DNA of 64,000 nucleotides from Actinomycetes bacterium (GCA_023460975.1 JAEWOG010000067.1:1-64000), one strand, 5' to 3'. Counted from the first letter of the stretch, positions 1 to 8,284 are shown. Program-made: numbers and translations. The notes: generated by a model from the sequence alone, not told the origin.

Positions 1-909
1 CCCACGGCGAGCGCCGAGACGTCCACCCCCACCCCTGAGCCGGAGCCCGTCGTGTGGCCCCTCACGGGCCTCGAGCGTGACGGCGCCGCGCCCAAGCACC
101 CCGTGCTGGTCACCAAGATCGACAACACCGCCTCGAGCGCTCCCCAGGTGGGTCTCTCCAAGGCGGACCTCGTCGTCGAGGAGCTGGTCGAGGGCGGCAT
201 GACGCGTCTGGCCGCCTTCTTCTACTCCGCGGCCCCCAAGGAGGTGGGCCCCGTCCGCTCGATGCGCGCCAGCGACATCGGGATCGTGCCCACGGGCGCC
301 ACCGTGGTCACCAGCGGCGCGGCCAACGTCACCCTCAACCGGGTGCGCGGGGCCGGGATCCCGTGGGTGACCGAGGGCGACACGGGTGTCTACCGCAACA
401 GCTCCCGCTACGCCCCGTACAACCTCTTCGCGGACCTCTCCACGATCGCCAAGGGCACGAAGGCTGGCAAGGAGCCGGCGACGTATCTCCCGTTCGGTGA
501 GGCCGCCGACCTGCCCAAGGGCAAGAAGGCCACGACGTTGTCGGCCGACTTCGGCAACCACACGACGTCGTGGCGCTTCGAGGGCGGCACGTACGTCAAC
601 ACCAACTCCTACGCCGGAGCCGACGACCAGTTCCCCGCGACCAGCATCCTGGTGATGCGCGTCGACGTGGGCGACGCCGGCTACCTGGACCCGTCCGGCT
701 CGTTCGTGCCGGAGTCCAAGATCGTGGGCACCAACGAGGCCCTGCTCTTCCACAACGGCCGGGTCATTGCCGGCACGTGGTCCAAGAAGGGTCTGCGTAC
801 GGCCATCACGCTGACCACGAAGTCCGGCGAGGACCTCGTCGTCCCGGCCGGTCGGGTGTGGATCGAGATGGTGCCCAAGGGCACCGGCGGGGTCACCTGG
901 GCGAAGTAG
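1..909 (+). CDS. DUF3048 domain-containing secreted protein (5' truncated)
   Basis: The reading frame is open from base 1, so the true start lies before the window. The first residues form a Thr/Pro/Glu-rich linker (TPTPEPEPV), as in secreted lipoproteins where a linker joins the lipidated Cys to the domain. The rest matches the DUF3048 (YerB-like) pattern: an N-terminal half with 'VLVTKIDNT' and 'VGPVRSMRASDI' and a C-terminal half ending in a 'GRVWIEMVPKGTGGVTW' strand. The family is extracytoplasmic and has no settled biochemical role. It converges on the TetR gene, and a GC hairpin separates the two. Confidence 0.8.
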   Translation, partial: PTASAETSTPTPEPEPVVWPLTGLERDGAAPKHPVLVTKIDNTASSAPQVGLSKADLVVEELVEGGMTRLAAFFYSAAPKEVGPVRSMRASDIGIVPTGATVVTSGAANVTLNRVRGAGIPWVTEGDTGVYRNSSRYAPYNLFADLSTIAKGTKAGKEPATYLPFGEAADLPKGKKATTLSADFGNHTTSWRFEGGTYVNTNSYAGADDQFPATSILVMRVDVGDAGYLDPSGSFVPESKIVGTNEALLFHNGRVIAGTWSKKGLRTAITLTTKSGEDLVVPAGRVWIEMVPKGTGGVTWAK

Positions 910-920
910 GCCCGTCTGGG

Positions 921-943
921 CCCGGCCCGCTCAGTGGGCCGGG
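921..943. terminator. GC-rich hairpin between convergent genes
   Basis: CCCGGCCC (921-928) and GGGCCGGG (936-943) form an 8-bp perfect stem with a 7-nt loop that contains the stop codon of the TetR gene. There is no T-run, so it is a probable bidirectional, not classical, terminator. Confidence 0.4.
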
Positions 944-1602
944 TCCTCCGGCTGGATGCCCTGCTCCACCAGGCCCCGGATGCCCTGGAGGATGAAGCCG
1001 ACGACCGCCTCGGCCCGGCCGGCCGCGGCGGCGGGGTCCTCGCTGGCGGCGACGGCGGTGCCCGCGGCGGACAGCGCCCCGAAGAACACCTGCGCGAAGG
1101 TCGCCAGCAGCGGGTCGTCGAGGTCCCACGTGCCCGCGTTGATGGCGGAGCGCGCGATGTCGATGACGATCGCGTACGTCGAGGCCTCCTCCTGGGCGCG
1201 GTAGCGCTCGTAGCCTAGCACGGACGGGCCGTCCTGCAGGACGACGCGGCGGTATCCGGGGGACTGCACGACCTCGATGTAGGTGCGCAGTGCGACGTCG
1301 ACCATCACCCAGGGCTCGGTCTCCCGCTCGGCCACTGCGCTCATCTGCGCGGCGGCGGCCTCCTCCATCCGCGCGAAGACGGCCTCGAAGAGCGCCTGCT
1401 TGCTGCTGAAGTGGTGGTAGAGCGCGCCCTTGGTCACTTCGGCGCCCGAGACGATGGCGTCCAGAGAGGTGTTCGCGTAGCCGAGCTCGGTGAACAGGCT
1501 CTGGGCGACGTTGACGAGTGTCTCCCGAGTCACGGCCGAGTCCCCGCGGGGCGTCTCGGAGCGCCGTGAGCCGCGGGAGGGACGGTCGGAGGTCTGGGTC
1601 AT
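931..1602 (-). CDS. TetR/AcrR family transcriptional regulator
   Basis: This 223-aa DNA-binding repressor has an N-terminal helix-turn-helix: 'TLVNVAQSLFTELGYANTS' followed by the recognition segment 'TKGALYHHFSSKQALFEAVF' near residues 57-76. The C-terminal ligand domain is alanine-rich and not diagnostic. I chose the ATG at 1602 because the HTH follows about 25 residues later; the frame is open much further upstream but that extension is the antisense of yqgE. Its targets are unknown. It is divergent from yqgE across 288 bases. Confidence 0.85.
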   Translation of the reverse strand: MTQTSDRPSRGSRRSETPRGDSAVTRETLVNVAQSLFTELGYANTSLDAIVSGAEVTKGALYHHFSSKQALFEAVFARMEEAAAAQMSAVAERETEPWVMVDVALRTYIEVVQSPGYRRVVLQDGPSVLGYERYRAQEEASTYAIVIDIARSAINAGTWDLDDPLLATFAQVFFGALSAAGTAVAASEDPAAAAGRAEAVVGFILQGIRGLVEQGIQPEDPAH

Positions 1603-1890
1603 GGTTGCCAGCCTAGTGTGGCGCCGAGCAAACCTGTGCCGCGCCTCACGTGGCCGCCCGCTTGTTTGAGGTGTGGCCGATACCCTAACGTTTTGAATGG
1701 AACGGCTGCCGGAGACCTTGCGGTCCCGCGGACGATTCCCCTTACGACCTCCGTCGGCGAATGCGACCCCTCCCAAAATTGTCGCCTCATCCCTCCCCCT
1801 GAGCCGCCGACGGGGGTCGTCTCTCATCCCGGACGACTGCTGGCGGACAGGTGGCTCCCGCAGGCGTGGCCGATGGCGCATGATGGGCGC
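1603..1890. other. divergent intergenic region
   Basis: These 288 bases between the divergent TetR and yqgE genes hold no convincing gene. They are locally more AT-rich around 1660-1700 (TTGTTTGAGG and CGATACCCTAACG), which would suit divergent promoters, but I could not assign boxes firmly or find a strong TetR palindrome. Confidence 0.3.
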
Positions 1891-2469
1891 ATGGACGACG
1901 CACGCGCCCACCGGAGTCTGCCGTCGGCGGGCAGCCTGCTGGTCGCCACGGCCGAGCTCCTCGACCCGCACTTCGCCGAGAGCGTCGTCCTGCTCCTCGA
2001 CGTGTCCGAGGACGGAGTGCTGGGCGTGGTCCTCAACCGTCCCTCCGACATCGCCGTCGCCGAGGTGCTGGACGCCTGGCGGAGCACCGTCGGGGTTCCC
2101 GAGGTGCTGTTTCGCGGTGGTCCGGTGAGCACCGACGGCGTCATCGGCGTCGGACTGCTCCGGGACCCGGACTCGCCGCCCGTGGGGTGGCAGCAGCTCG
2201 ACCACGCCTTGGGGGTGGTCGATCTCGAGACCCCGACCGAGTTGGTCGACAACTCGTTGGCCGGGCTGCGGGTGTACGTGGGGTACGCCGGCTGGGGGGC
2301 CGACCAGTTGCGGGGCGAGATCGCCGAGGGCAGTTGGTACGTCGTTGCCTCCGAGCCCTCGGACTGGTTCCGCGTGGACACCGCCACGTTGTGGCGCGAC
2401 GTCATCGCCCGCCAGCCCGGCACTCTCGCCTGGCACGTCACCCGGCCGGGTGATCCGGAGCTCAACTGA
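1891..2469 (+). CDS. YqgE/AlgH family protein (DUF179)
   Basis: This 192-aa protein has the family length and hallmark strands: 'GSLLVATAELLDPHFAESVVLL', 'GVVLNRPSDIAVAEVL', 'LFRGGPVSTDGVIGV' and 'VYVGYAGWGADQLRGEI'. The family is widespread and small; in Pseudomonas AlgH affects alginate production, but the molecular role is unsettled. An in-frame ATG at 1873 is an alternative start adding six residues. It precedes the DUF3039-helicase pair by 47 bases and may share its transcript. Confidence 0.88.
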   Translation: MDDARAHRSLPSAGSLLVATAELLDPHFAESVVLLLDVSEDGVLGVVLNRPSDIAVAEVLDAWRSTVGVPEVLFRGGPVSTDGVIGVGLLRDPDSPPVGWQQLDHALGVVDLETPTELVDNSLAGLRVYVGYAGWGADQLRGEIAEGSWYVVASEPSDWFRVDTATLWRDVIARQPGTLAWHVTRPGDPELN

Positions 2470-2516
2470 GGGCGTCGGGTCGGAATCGGCGCTGAGGCGG
2501 GCTAGTCTTGTCGATC

Positions 2517-2795
2517 ATGAGCAGCATCGGTTTCTCGCCCGGTTCCCAGACGATCGAAGACCGCCAGACGCTGCCCGTCGACGCCGGCGACCACGAGCGG
2601 TTCTCGCACTACGTCCCCAAGGAAAAGCTGACGGAGGCGATGGTCATGGGCACGCCCGTGATCGCGCTGTGCGGCAAGGTGTGGGTGCCCAGTCGCTCTC
2701 CGGAGAAGTACCCGGTCTGTCCGGAGTGCAAGGAGATCTGGGAGAGCCTGAACCCCGGCGACAAGTCCGGCGACAGCTCGGGCTCCGACGCGTGA
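2517..2795 (+). CDS. DUF3039 domain-containing small Cys-rich protein
   Basis: This 92-aa actinobacterial protein matches the DUF3039 pattern: 'HERFSHYVPKEKLTEAMVMG', then 'ALCGKVWVP' and 'YPVCPECKEIWE'. The Cys plus Cys-x-x-Cys arrangement is consistent with a metal site, which is inference. An upstream TTG at 2508 is in frame, but ATG 2517 fits the conserved start. Its stop overlaps the GTG of the helicase (GTGA), so the two are almost certainly translationally coupled. Function is unknown. Confidence 0.85.
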   Translation: MSSIGFSPGSQTIEDRQTLPVDAGDHERFSHYVPKEKLTEAMVMGTPVIALCGKVWVPSRSPEKYPVCPECKEIWESLNPGDKSGDSSGSDA

Positions 2796-4564
2796 CGGGG
2801 CGGCCTGACGCGCCGCTGCCTCCCGCTTGGCCCGACCGGGCCGCGTGGGGCACCGCGCCGTCGCTGCGTGCGTGGCAGCGCGCCGCGATGGACAAGTACC
2901 TCGCCACGAATCCGCGCGACTTCCTCGCCGTCGCGACACCGGGCGCTGGCAAGACCACGTTCGCGCTGACGGTGGCGGCCGACCTGCTGGGCCGCCGCAT
3001 CGTCGACCGGATCGTGGTGGTGGCGCCGACCGAGCACCTCAAGACCCAGTGGGCGGAGGCTGCCTCGCGCGCCGGGATCCCGATCGACCCGACGTACTCG
3101 GCGGGACAGGGCAAGACCTCCAGCGAGTTCATCGGCATCGCCGTCACGTACGCGGGGGTGGCGGTCAACCCGCTGGCCATGCGGATCCGTACGGAGCGGT
3201 TCAAGACCCTGGTCATCCTCGACGAGGTGCACCACGCCGGCGACGCCCTGTCGTGGGGAGAGGGCGTGATGGAGGCATTCGGGCCCGCCACGCGACGCCT
3301 AGCTCTGACCGGGACGCCGTTCCGCTCCGACATCAACCCCATCCCGTTCGTCACCTATGCCCCCGGCTCCGACGGGGTGCCGCGCTCGGTCGCGGACTAC
3401 ACGTACGGCTATGGCCACGCGCTGGCGGACCACGTGGTGCGTCCGGTGATCTTCATGGCGTACTCCGGCGAGATGCAGTGGCGCACCCGCGCCGGTGACG
3501 AGATCACCGCGCGTCTGGGGGAGCCGCTCACCAAGGACATGCACGCCCAGGCGCTGCGTACGGCCCTGGACCCCGAGGGGAGTTGGATCCCCGCGGTGCT
3601 CCAGGCGGCGGACAAGCGCTTGGACGAGGTGCGCCGCCACGTCCCTGACGCGGGTGGCCTCGTGATCGCCAGCGACCAGGACTCGGCGCGGGCCTACGCC
3701 GGCCAACTCAAGAAGATCACCGGCGAGTCGCCCACGGTCGTGCTCTCTGACGAGAAGGGCGCCTCGAAGAAGATCAAGACGTTCTCCGAGACCGACAAGC
3801 GCTGGATGGTCGCGGTGCGGATGGTCTCCGAGGGCGTGGACGTGCCGCGGCTGGCGGTCGGCGTGTGGGCGACCACGACGTCGACTCCGCTGTTCTTCGC
3901 GCAGGCCGTGGGTCGCTTCGTGCGCGCCCGGTCGCGGGGGGAGACCGCGAGTGTCTTCCTGCCGTCGGTGCCGCACCTGCTGGGCTTCGCCTCGGACATG
4001 GAGACCCAGCGCGACCACGTGCTGGGGCGCACCATCAACGACGAGGGCGACCTCTTCGCGGCCGAGGACGACCTGCTGGCCCAGGCCAACGCGTCCGAGT
4101 CGGCCTCGGCGGACCTGGAGTACTCCTTCGCGGCGTTGGGATCGTCGGCCTCCTTCGACCGGGTGCTCTACGACGGCGGTGAGTTCGGCCACTCCGGCGA
4201 GGTGCAGGTGGGCTCCGAGGAGGAGATGGACTTCCTCGGCATCCCGGGCCTGCTCGAACCGGACCAGGTGCGTGAGCTGTTGCATTCGCGCCAGACCGAG
4301 CGCGCCAAGAAGCAGAAGGCCGCCGACCCGCGGCCCGAGGTCGGTGTCGCCGAGATGACCACCCACGAGCAGCTGGGCGTCCTGCGCCGCGAGCTCAACG
4401 GGCTGGTGGCGGCGTGGTACCACCGGACCAACCAACCCCACGGCGTCACCCACTCGGCGCTGCGCAAGCAGTGCGGTGGCCCCGCCGCGGCGGTGGCGAC
4501 GGCGGACCAGCTGCGGGCGCGGATCGACGCGATCCGTGAGTGGGCGATGCGCCAGAGCTCGTGA
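2792..4564 (+). CDS. DEAD/DEAH-box superfamily II helicase
   Basis: This 590-aa protein has a complete SF2 core: Walker A 'ATPGAGKTT' near residues 48-56, DEVH at 144-147, 'TGTPFRSD' at about 173, and motif VI 'QAVGRFVRAR' near 371-380. The layout resembles type III restriction/UvrB-like helicases, with no nuclease or methylase partner beside it. The GTG at 2792 overlaps the DUF3039 stop. The actinobacterial family is conserved but its nucleic-acid substrate is not established. The gene ends 4 bases before the convergent HxlR stop. Confidence 0.87.
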   Translation: MTGRPDAPLPPAWPDRAAWGTAPSLRAWQRAAMDKYLATNPRDFLAVATPGAGKTTFALTVAADLLGRRIVDRIVVVAPTEHLKTQWAEAASRAGIPIDPTYSAGQGKTSSEFIGIAVTYAGVAVNPLAMRIRTERFKTLVILDEVHHAGDALSWGEGVMEAFGPATRRLALTGTPFRSDINPIPFVTYAPGSDGVPRSVADYTYGYGHALADHVVRPVIFMAYSGEMQWRTRAGDEITARLGEPLTKDMHAQALRTALDPEGSWIPAVLQAADKRLDEVRRHVPDAGGLVIASDQDSARAYAGQLKKITGESPTVVLSDEKGASKKIKTFSETDKRWMVAVRMVSEGVDVPRLAVGVWATTTSTPLFFAQAVGRFVRARSRGETASVFLPSVPHLLGFASDMETQRDHVLGRTINDEGDLFAAEDDLLAQANASESASADLEYSFAALGSSASFDRVLYDGGEFGHSGEVQVGSEEEMDFLGIPGLLEPDQVRELLHSRQTERAKKQKAADPRPEVGVAEMTTHEQLGVLRRELNGLVAAWYHRTNQPHGVTHSALRKQCGGPAAAVATADQLRARIDAIREWAMRQSS

Positions 4565-4568
4565 GGCC

Positions 4569-5060
4569 TCAGGCTTCGCGCAGTCGTACGCCCGGACCGG
4601 GCGTGGGCAGGACCTGACGCAGGTCGTCGTCCACGCGGTGGCCGGCGTCGCAGACCAGCGTGGCGTGCACCCGCGCGCCGCACTCGCGGTGGGTGAACTC
4701 GATGGGCGGCCCCTCGGGGTCGGCCAGGTAGCGGTCGCCCCAGTCGGCGATGGCGACGAGGACCCGGTAGAGGTCGAACCCCTTCTCGGTGAGCCGGTAT
4801 TCGTGGCGCGGGCGGCTGCCGGGGACCTGGTAGGGAACCTTGGTCAGCACGTCCTGGTCGACCAGGCGGGCGAGGCGGTCGGTGAGGACCTGTCGGTTGA
4901 TCCCGGTGCGAGCGCGCATGTCGTCGAAGCGCCGGATCCCGTTGAAGACCTCGCGCAGCATGAGGAAGGTCCACTTCTCGCCGAGGATCCCCATCGATCG
5001 CCCAATGGTGCAGTTGTCCGCGGAGAACGCGAGGGCGGCGGGGGCCTCGGGGCTGGTCAT
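4569..5060 (-). CDS. HxlR family winged-helix regulator
   Basis: This 163-aa protein has the HxlR signature: 'CTIGRSMGILGEKWTFLMLR' followed by 'FDDMRARTGINRQVLTDRLA' and the wing 'PGSRPRHEYRLTEKG'. A C-terminal tail contains two Cys (ECGA and VCDAG), which could sense redox or metal; that is inference. It is divergently transcribed from the thioesterase gene across 60 bases, so that gene is its most likely target besides itself. Confidence 0.87.
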   Translation of the reverse strand: MTSPEAPAALAFSADNCTIGRSMGILGEKWTFLMLREVFNGIRRFDDMRARTGINRQVLTDRLARLVDQDVLTKVPYQVPGSRPRHEYRLTEKGFDLYRVLVAIADWGDRYLADPEGPPIEFTHRECGARVHATLVCDAGHRVDDDLRQVLPTPGPGVRLREA

Positions 5061-5120
5061 GTCCCGAAGGCTACCTGAGTTCGTTTGACAGACCTAGGGT
5101 CCTCGGGAGAGGCTGAGTCC

Positions 5121-5567
5121 ATGAAGCAGACTCAGGATCCGGCCGTGTTCGACGGCTACGCCCAGCTCCAGCTCGTGAGTCGCGGCGAGATCGCGGTGCC
5201 GATCTCGAACACCCTCGGCATGGAGCGCTTCGACGTCGAGCGCGGCTCCGTGACCGTGTGGCTGCGGCCCGACGCCGAGCGCCACTACAACCCCATCGGG
5301 TCCGTGCGCGGCGGCGTCATCTCAACGCTCCTCGACACGGCCGCCGCCTGCTCGGTCCACTCGACGCTCGCCGAGGGGGAGACCTACACCTCCCTCGACC
5401 TCACCGTGAAGTTCCTGCGAGCCGTCACCGTCGACTCCGGGCTGCTGCGCTGCGTCGGCACGGTCGTGCAACGAGGCCGGCGTACGGCCCTGGCGCAGGC
5501 GCAGCTCTTCGACGCCGAGGACCGGCTGGTGGCGCACGCGACCTCGACCTGCATGATCTTCGAGTGA
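5121..5567 (+). CDS. PaaI-type hotdog-fold thioesterase
   Basis: This 148-aa protein matches the hotdog PaaI family: 'HYNPIGSVRGGVISTLLDTA' aligns to the active-site helix, and 'TYTSLDLTVKFLRAVT' and 'GRRTALAQAQLFDAEDRLVA' to the following strands. The usual 'HGG' is 'RGG' here, so the first catalytic-site His is replaced while the Asp of LLDTA remains; activity on acyl-CoA is likely but untested. ATG 5121 is preceded by GGGAGAGG. It is divergent from the HxlR regulator. Confidence 0.8.
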   Translation: MKQTQDPAVFDGYAQLQLVSRGEIAVPISNTLGMERFDVERGSVTVWLRPDAERHYNPIGSVRGGVISTLLDTAAACSVHSTLAEGETYTSLDLTVKFLRAVTVDSGLLRCVGTVVQRGRRTALAQAQLFDAEDRLVAHATSTCMIFE

Positions 5568-5609
5568 TCCTGGGCCGGGTGGCCCCGCGCCGGCGCTAGA
5601 TTGTGGCGC

Positions 5610-6296
5610 ATGCCGGCCGAGACCTCCCAGACCCTCGACCGCGGGGTCCGGGTGCTGCAGTTGCTGGCGCACGCGCCCGACGGCCTCACCGTCACTGAGT
5701 TGGCGCAGAGGCTGCACACAAGCCGGGCGGTCGTCTACCGACTCCTCGCCACGCTCGTCGAGCACGCTCTGGTGCGCCGCGACGACGACGGGCGACACTT
5801 CGTCGGGATGGGTGTGCTGGGCCTCGCGGCGGGCGTACGGCCGCAGTTGCGTGAGGCCGCGGCGCCCGTCCTGCGTACGCTCGCCGAGGCCGTCGGCGCC
5901 ACGGCGTGCCTCACCATCGCCGACGGGTACGAAGCCCTCGTGGTGGCGGCCGTGGAGCCGACGTGGACCGAGTTCCACGTCTCCTACCGGGTGGGGACCC
6001 GGCACCCCCTGGACCGTTCGGCGTCGGGGCGCGCCATCCAGTTGGGTGACTCGGGCTCCCTGGATGACTCGGGCTCACTGGGTGAGTCGGGGCCACAGGG
6101 TCACTCGGGACCCGCGTACGTGGCCTCGTCGGGAGAGCTCGAAGTGGGAGCCCACGGCATCGCCGCACCCATCCGTGGCGTCGAAGGCTTCCGCGCGAGC
6201 GTCGGGATCGTCGCTCTGGGCAAGCCGCTCGTCGAAGACGCCGTCGTCCCGCACGTACTGGCCGCCGCCGCGGACCTCGCTGCGCGCCTGTCCTGA
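5610..6296 (+). CDS. IclR-type transcriptional regulator with tandem-repeat insert
   Basis: This 228-aa protein has an N-terminal winged helix ('TLDRGVRVLQLLAHAPDGLT' then 'VTELAQRLHTSRAVVYRLLA') and an IclR effector domain ('VGTRHPLDRSASGRAIQL', 'VEGFRASVGIVALGKPL'). Residues about 147-168 are four copies of a 6-aa unit of the type DSGSLD, encoded by 18-bp tandem repeats, sitting where the effector domain should continue after 'GRAIQL'. The domain is shorter than usual, so ligand binding may be altered. The start is ATG 5610; the target is unknown. Confidence 0.8.
   Translation: MPAETSQTLDRGVRVLQLLAHAPDGLTVTELAQRLHTSRAVVYRLLATLVEHALVRRDDDGRHFVGMGVLGLAAGVRPQLREAAAPVLRTLAEAVGATACLTIADGYEALVVAAVEPTWTEFHVSYRVGTRHPLDRSASGRAIQLGDSGSLDDSGSLGESGPQGHSGPAYVASSGELEVGAHGIAAPIRGVEGFRASVGIVALGKPLVEDAVVPHVLAAAADLAARLS
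6048..6113 (+). repeat. 18-bp in-frame tandem repeat inside the IclR gene
   Basis: Units start at 6048, 6066, 6084 and 6102 (the last partial). Each begins GA(C/G)TCGGG or CACTCGGG and keeps frame, encoding DSGSLD, DSGSLG, ESGPQG and HSGP. Confidence 0.85.
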
Positions 6297-6321
6297 CGCG
6301 CTGTGCGCGCCCTGTGTGCGC

Positions 6322-6786
6322 TCAGTCGCGCGCAGCGTGCTCCGCCAGCGGCAGGGTGCGATGAGCGACCTGCTCCGCGAGTGCGATGACGGTCGTGCTG
6401 CGGTCGATGCCGGGATGGTCGAGCACGACGTCGATCACACGCTGCAGATCGGCGTTGGTGCGGGCGACGCAGCGCGCCCACATGTCCCCGACGCCGGTGA
6501 TCGTGTGGACCTCGAGGACCTCCGGGATCGTGGCGAGGTGGCCAGCGACCTGGTCGTGCCCCACTCCTTGGCGGATCTCGAGGGTGAGGAACGCGGTGAC
6601 GGGGAAGCCGAGCGCGGCGGGGGAGAGCGTCGGACCCCACCCCGTCACGACCCCGGCGGCGCTCAGCTTGTCGAGACGCGCCTGCACCGTCCCGCGAGCG
6701 ACCCCGAGTCGCCGCGACGCCTCGAGCACGCCCAGCCGAGGCTCGGCGCTCATCAGCCTGAGCAGTTTGCTGTCCAACGCGTCCAT
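6322..6786 (-). CDS. Lrp/AsnC family regulator, divergent from hppD
   Basis: This 154-aa protein has an AsnC-type HTH ('LDSKLLRLMSAEPRLGVLEA', 'SRRLGVARGTVQARLDKLSA') followed by a RAM/AsnC ligand domain ('TAFLTLEIRQG', 'VLEVHTITGVGDMWARCVAR'). The start is the ATG at 6786. It lies 82 bases from hppD in divergent orientation, with two dyad elements in the gap, so it probably controls tyrosine/4-hydroxyphenylpyruvate catabolism. That role is inferred from context. Confidence 0.87.
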   Translation of the reverse strand: MDALDSKLLRLMSAEPRLGVLEASRRLGVARGTVQARLDKLSAAGVVTGWGPTLSPAALGFPVTAFLTLEIRQGVGHDQVAGHLATIPEVLEVHTITGVGDMWARCVARTNADLQRVIDVVLDHPGIDRSTTVIALAEQVAHRTLPLAEHAARD

Positions 6787-6797
6787 TCTGACCCCAC

Positions 6798-6841
6798 TTG
6801 CTGGGCAATATGTATGCCCTCTGGTGCGACTGTTGCACAAC
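6798..6841. promoter_or_regulatory. candidate Lrp operator pair between lrp and hppD
   Basis: TTGC-TGG-GCAA (6798-6808) and GTTG-CA-CAAC (6832-6841) are two short dyads, centres about 33 bp apart (roughly three helical turns), in the divergent gap. Lrp-family proteins bind phased multiple sites. No binding evidence exists here. Confidence 0.45.
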
Positions 6842-6868
6842 CTGTCCTGAAAGAACCAGCCTGTGCCC

Positions 6869-8095
6869 ATGACTTCCACCACGGAGCAGGCCTCGACCGG
6901 TGCTGCGCTGACTCCTGACGAACTCAAGGCCGACCTCACTGTTGAGCAGCTGCGGCAGCTCGTCGGCCTCGTCGAGTACGACGCGACCTCCGATCCCTTC
7001 CCGGTGATCGCCCAGGACGCCGTCGTCTTCATCGTCGGCAACGCCACCCAGGCGGCGAACTACTACCAACTCGCCTTCGGCATGGAACTGGAGGCCTACC
7101 GCGGCCCCGAGACCGGCCACCGCGAGACCAAGTCGTACGTCCTGCGCTCCGGTTCGGCCCGATTCGTCTTCCACGGCGCCGTCGCGCCCGACAGCCCCGT
7201 CCTGGATCACCACCGTGCGCACGGGGACGGCGTGGTCGACCTGCCGATCGAGGTCCCCGACGTCGACAAGTGCATCGCGCACGCCCGAGCCCAGGGCGCC
7301 ACCATCCTGGTCGAGCCGCACGACGAGACCGACGAGTTCGGCACGGTGCGTACGGCGGCGATCGCGACGTACGGAGAGACCCGGCACACGCTCGTGGACC
7401 GCTCGCGCTACGACGGCCCCTACCTGCCCGGGTACGTCGCCCGCACCGGCACGGTGACCCGCCGCGAAGGCCAGCCCAAGCGCCTGTTCCAGGCGGTGGA
7501 CCACTGCGTCGGCAACGTCGAGCTCGGCCGCATGGACGAATGGGTCGACTTCTACAACCGGGTCCTGGGCTTCACCAACATGGCGGAGTTCATCGGCGAC
7601 GACATCGCCACCGACTACTCGGCCCTGATGAGCAAGGTCGTGGCCAGCGGCAACCACCGGGTGAAGTTCCCCCTCAATGAGCCCGCGATCGCGAAGAAGA
7701 AGTCGCAGATCGACGAGTACCTGGAGTTCTACGACGGCGCGGGCTGCCAGCACATGGCTCTGGCGACCTCCGACATCCTGCGCACCGTCGACATCTTGCG
7801 CGAGAACGGCATCGAGTTCCTCGACACCCCTGACTCCTACTACGACGACCCGGAGTTGCGGGCGCGCATCGGAGAGGTCCGGGTCCCCATCTCCGAGCTC
7901 AAGAAGCGCCGGATCCTCGTCGACCGCGACGAGGACGGCTACCTGCTGCAGATCTTCACCAAGCCGATCGGGGACCGTCCGACGGTCTTCTACGAATTCA
8001 TCGAGCGGCACGGCTCCCTGGGCTTCGGCAAGGGGAACTTCAAGGCGCTCTTCGAGGCCATCGAGCGCGAGCAGGACGCGCGCGGCAACCTCTGA
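6869..8095 (+). CDS. hppD: 4-hydroxyphenylpyruvate dioxygenase
   Basis: This 408-aa Fe(II) enzyme converts 4-hydroxyphenylpyruvate to homogentisate in tyrosine breakdown. Two vicinal-oxygen-chelate domains are visible. The metal ligands are at the expected places: His212 in 'VDHCVGNVE', His295 in 'CQHMALAT' and Glu376 in 'FYEFIERHG'. The C-terminal 'SLGFGKGNFKALFEAIEREQ' helix is the family signature. I chose ATG 6869; GTG 6863 is two codons upstream. The divergent Lrp regulator probably controls it. Homogentisate dioxygenase is not in the window. Confidence 0.96.
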   Translation: MTSTTEQASTGAALTPDELKADLTVEQLRQLVGLVEYDATSDPFPVIAQDAVVFIVGNATQAANYYQLAFGMELEAYRGPETGHRETKSYVLRSGSARFVFHGAVAPDSPVLDHHRAHGDGVVDLPIEVPDVDKCIAHARAQGATILVEPHDETDEFGTVRTAAIATYGETRHTLVDRSRYDGPYLPGYVARTGTVTRREGQPKRLFQAVDHCVGNVELGRMDEWVDFYNRVLGFTNMAEFIGDDIATDYSALMSKVVASGNHRVKFPLNEPAIAKKKSQIDEYLEFYDGAGCQHMALATSDILRTVDILRENGIEFLDTPDSYYDDPELRARIGEVRVPISELKKRRILVDRDEDGYLLQIFTKPIGDRPTVFYEFIERHGSLGFGKGNFKALFEAIEREQDARGNL

Positions 8096-8103
8096 GGCTC
8101 GTG

Positions 8104-8126
8104 CCTCCTCGTCTCGGGTGAGGAGG
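8104..8126. terminator. weak hairpin after hppD
   Basis: CCTCCTC (8104-8110) pairs with GAGGAGG (8120-8126) across a 9-nt loop just after the hppD stop. It lacks a T-run, so termination strength is uncertain. Confidence 0.35.
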
Positions 8127-8170
8127 GGTGAGTGTGCTGCGACGGGGCGTCAGGGCGGCCGGCCGGATGT

Positions 8171-8284
8171 TCAGGCGGGCGGCAGGGGCGCGCCGTCGCA
8201 GCAGTTGGCCTTCATGTGGCAGTGCGGGCACAGCCAGCGCGTGGAGATCGGGTCGAACTGCTTCCCGCAGTAGTCACACGGCAT
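8171..8284 (-). CDS. 37-aa Cys-rich probable zinc protein
   Basis: The ORF runs from ATG 8284 to TGA 8171 and encodes 37 residues with Cys-x-x-Cys near the start (MPCDYCGKQFDP), a second CPHCH, and a CC pair (KANCCDGAPLPP). The two Cys pairs make a zinc-ribbon-like site likely. The density of Cys/His in so short a frame, plus a clean start and stop, argues for a real gene; I recall similar small actinobacterial proteins but not a function. It lies between hppD and the M81 peptidase on the opposite strand. Confidence 0.65.
   Translation of the reverse strand: MPCDYCGKQFDPISTRWLCPHCHMKANCCDGAPLPPA

Noticed and set aside
1618..1890. N-terminal extension of the YqgE/AlgH gene
   Set aside because: The extension has no family similarity and ignores the ATG at 1891, which matches the usual protein start.
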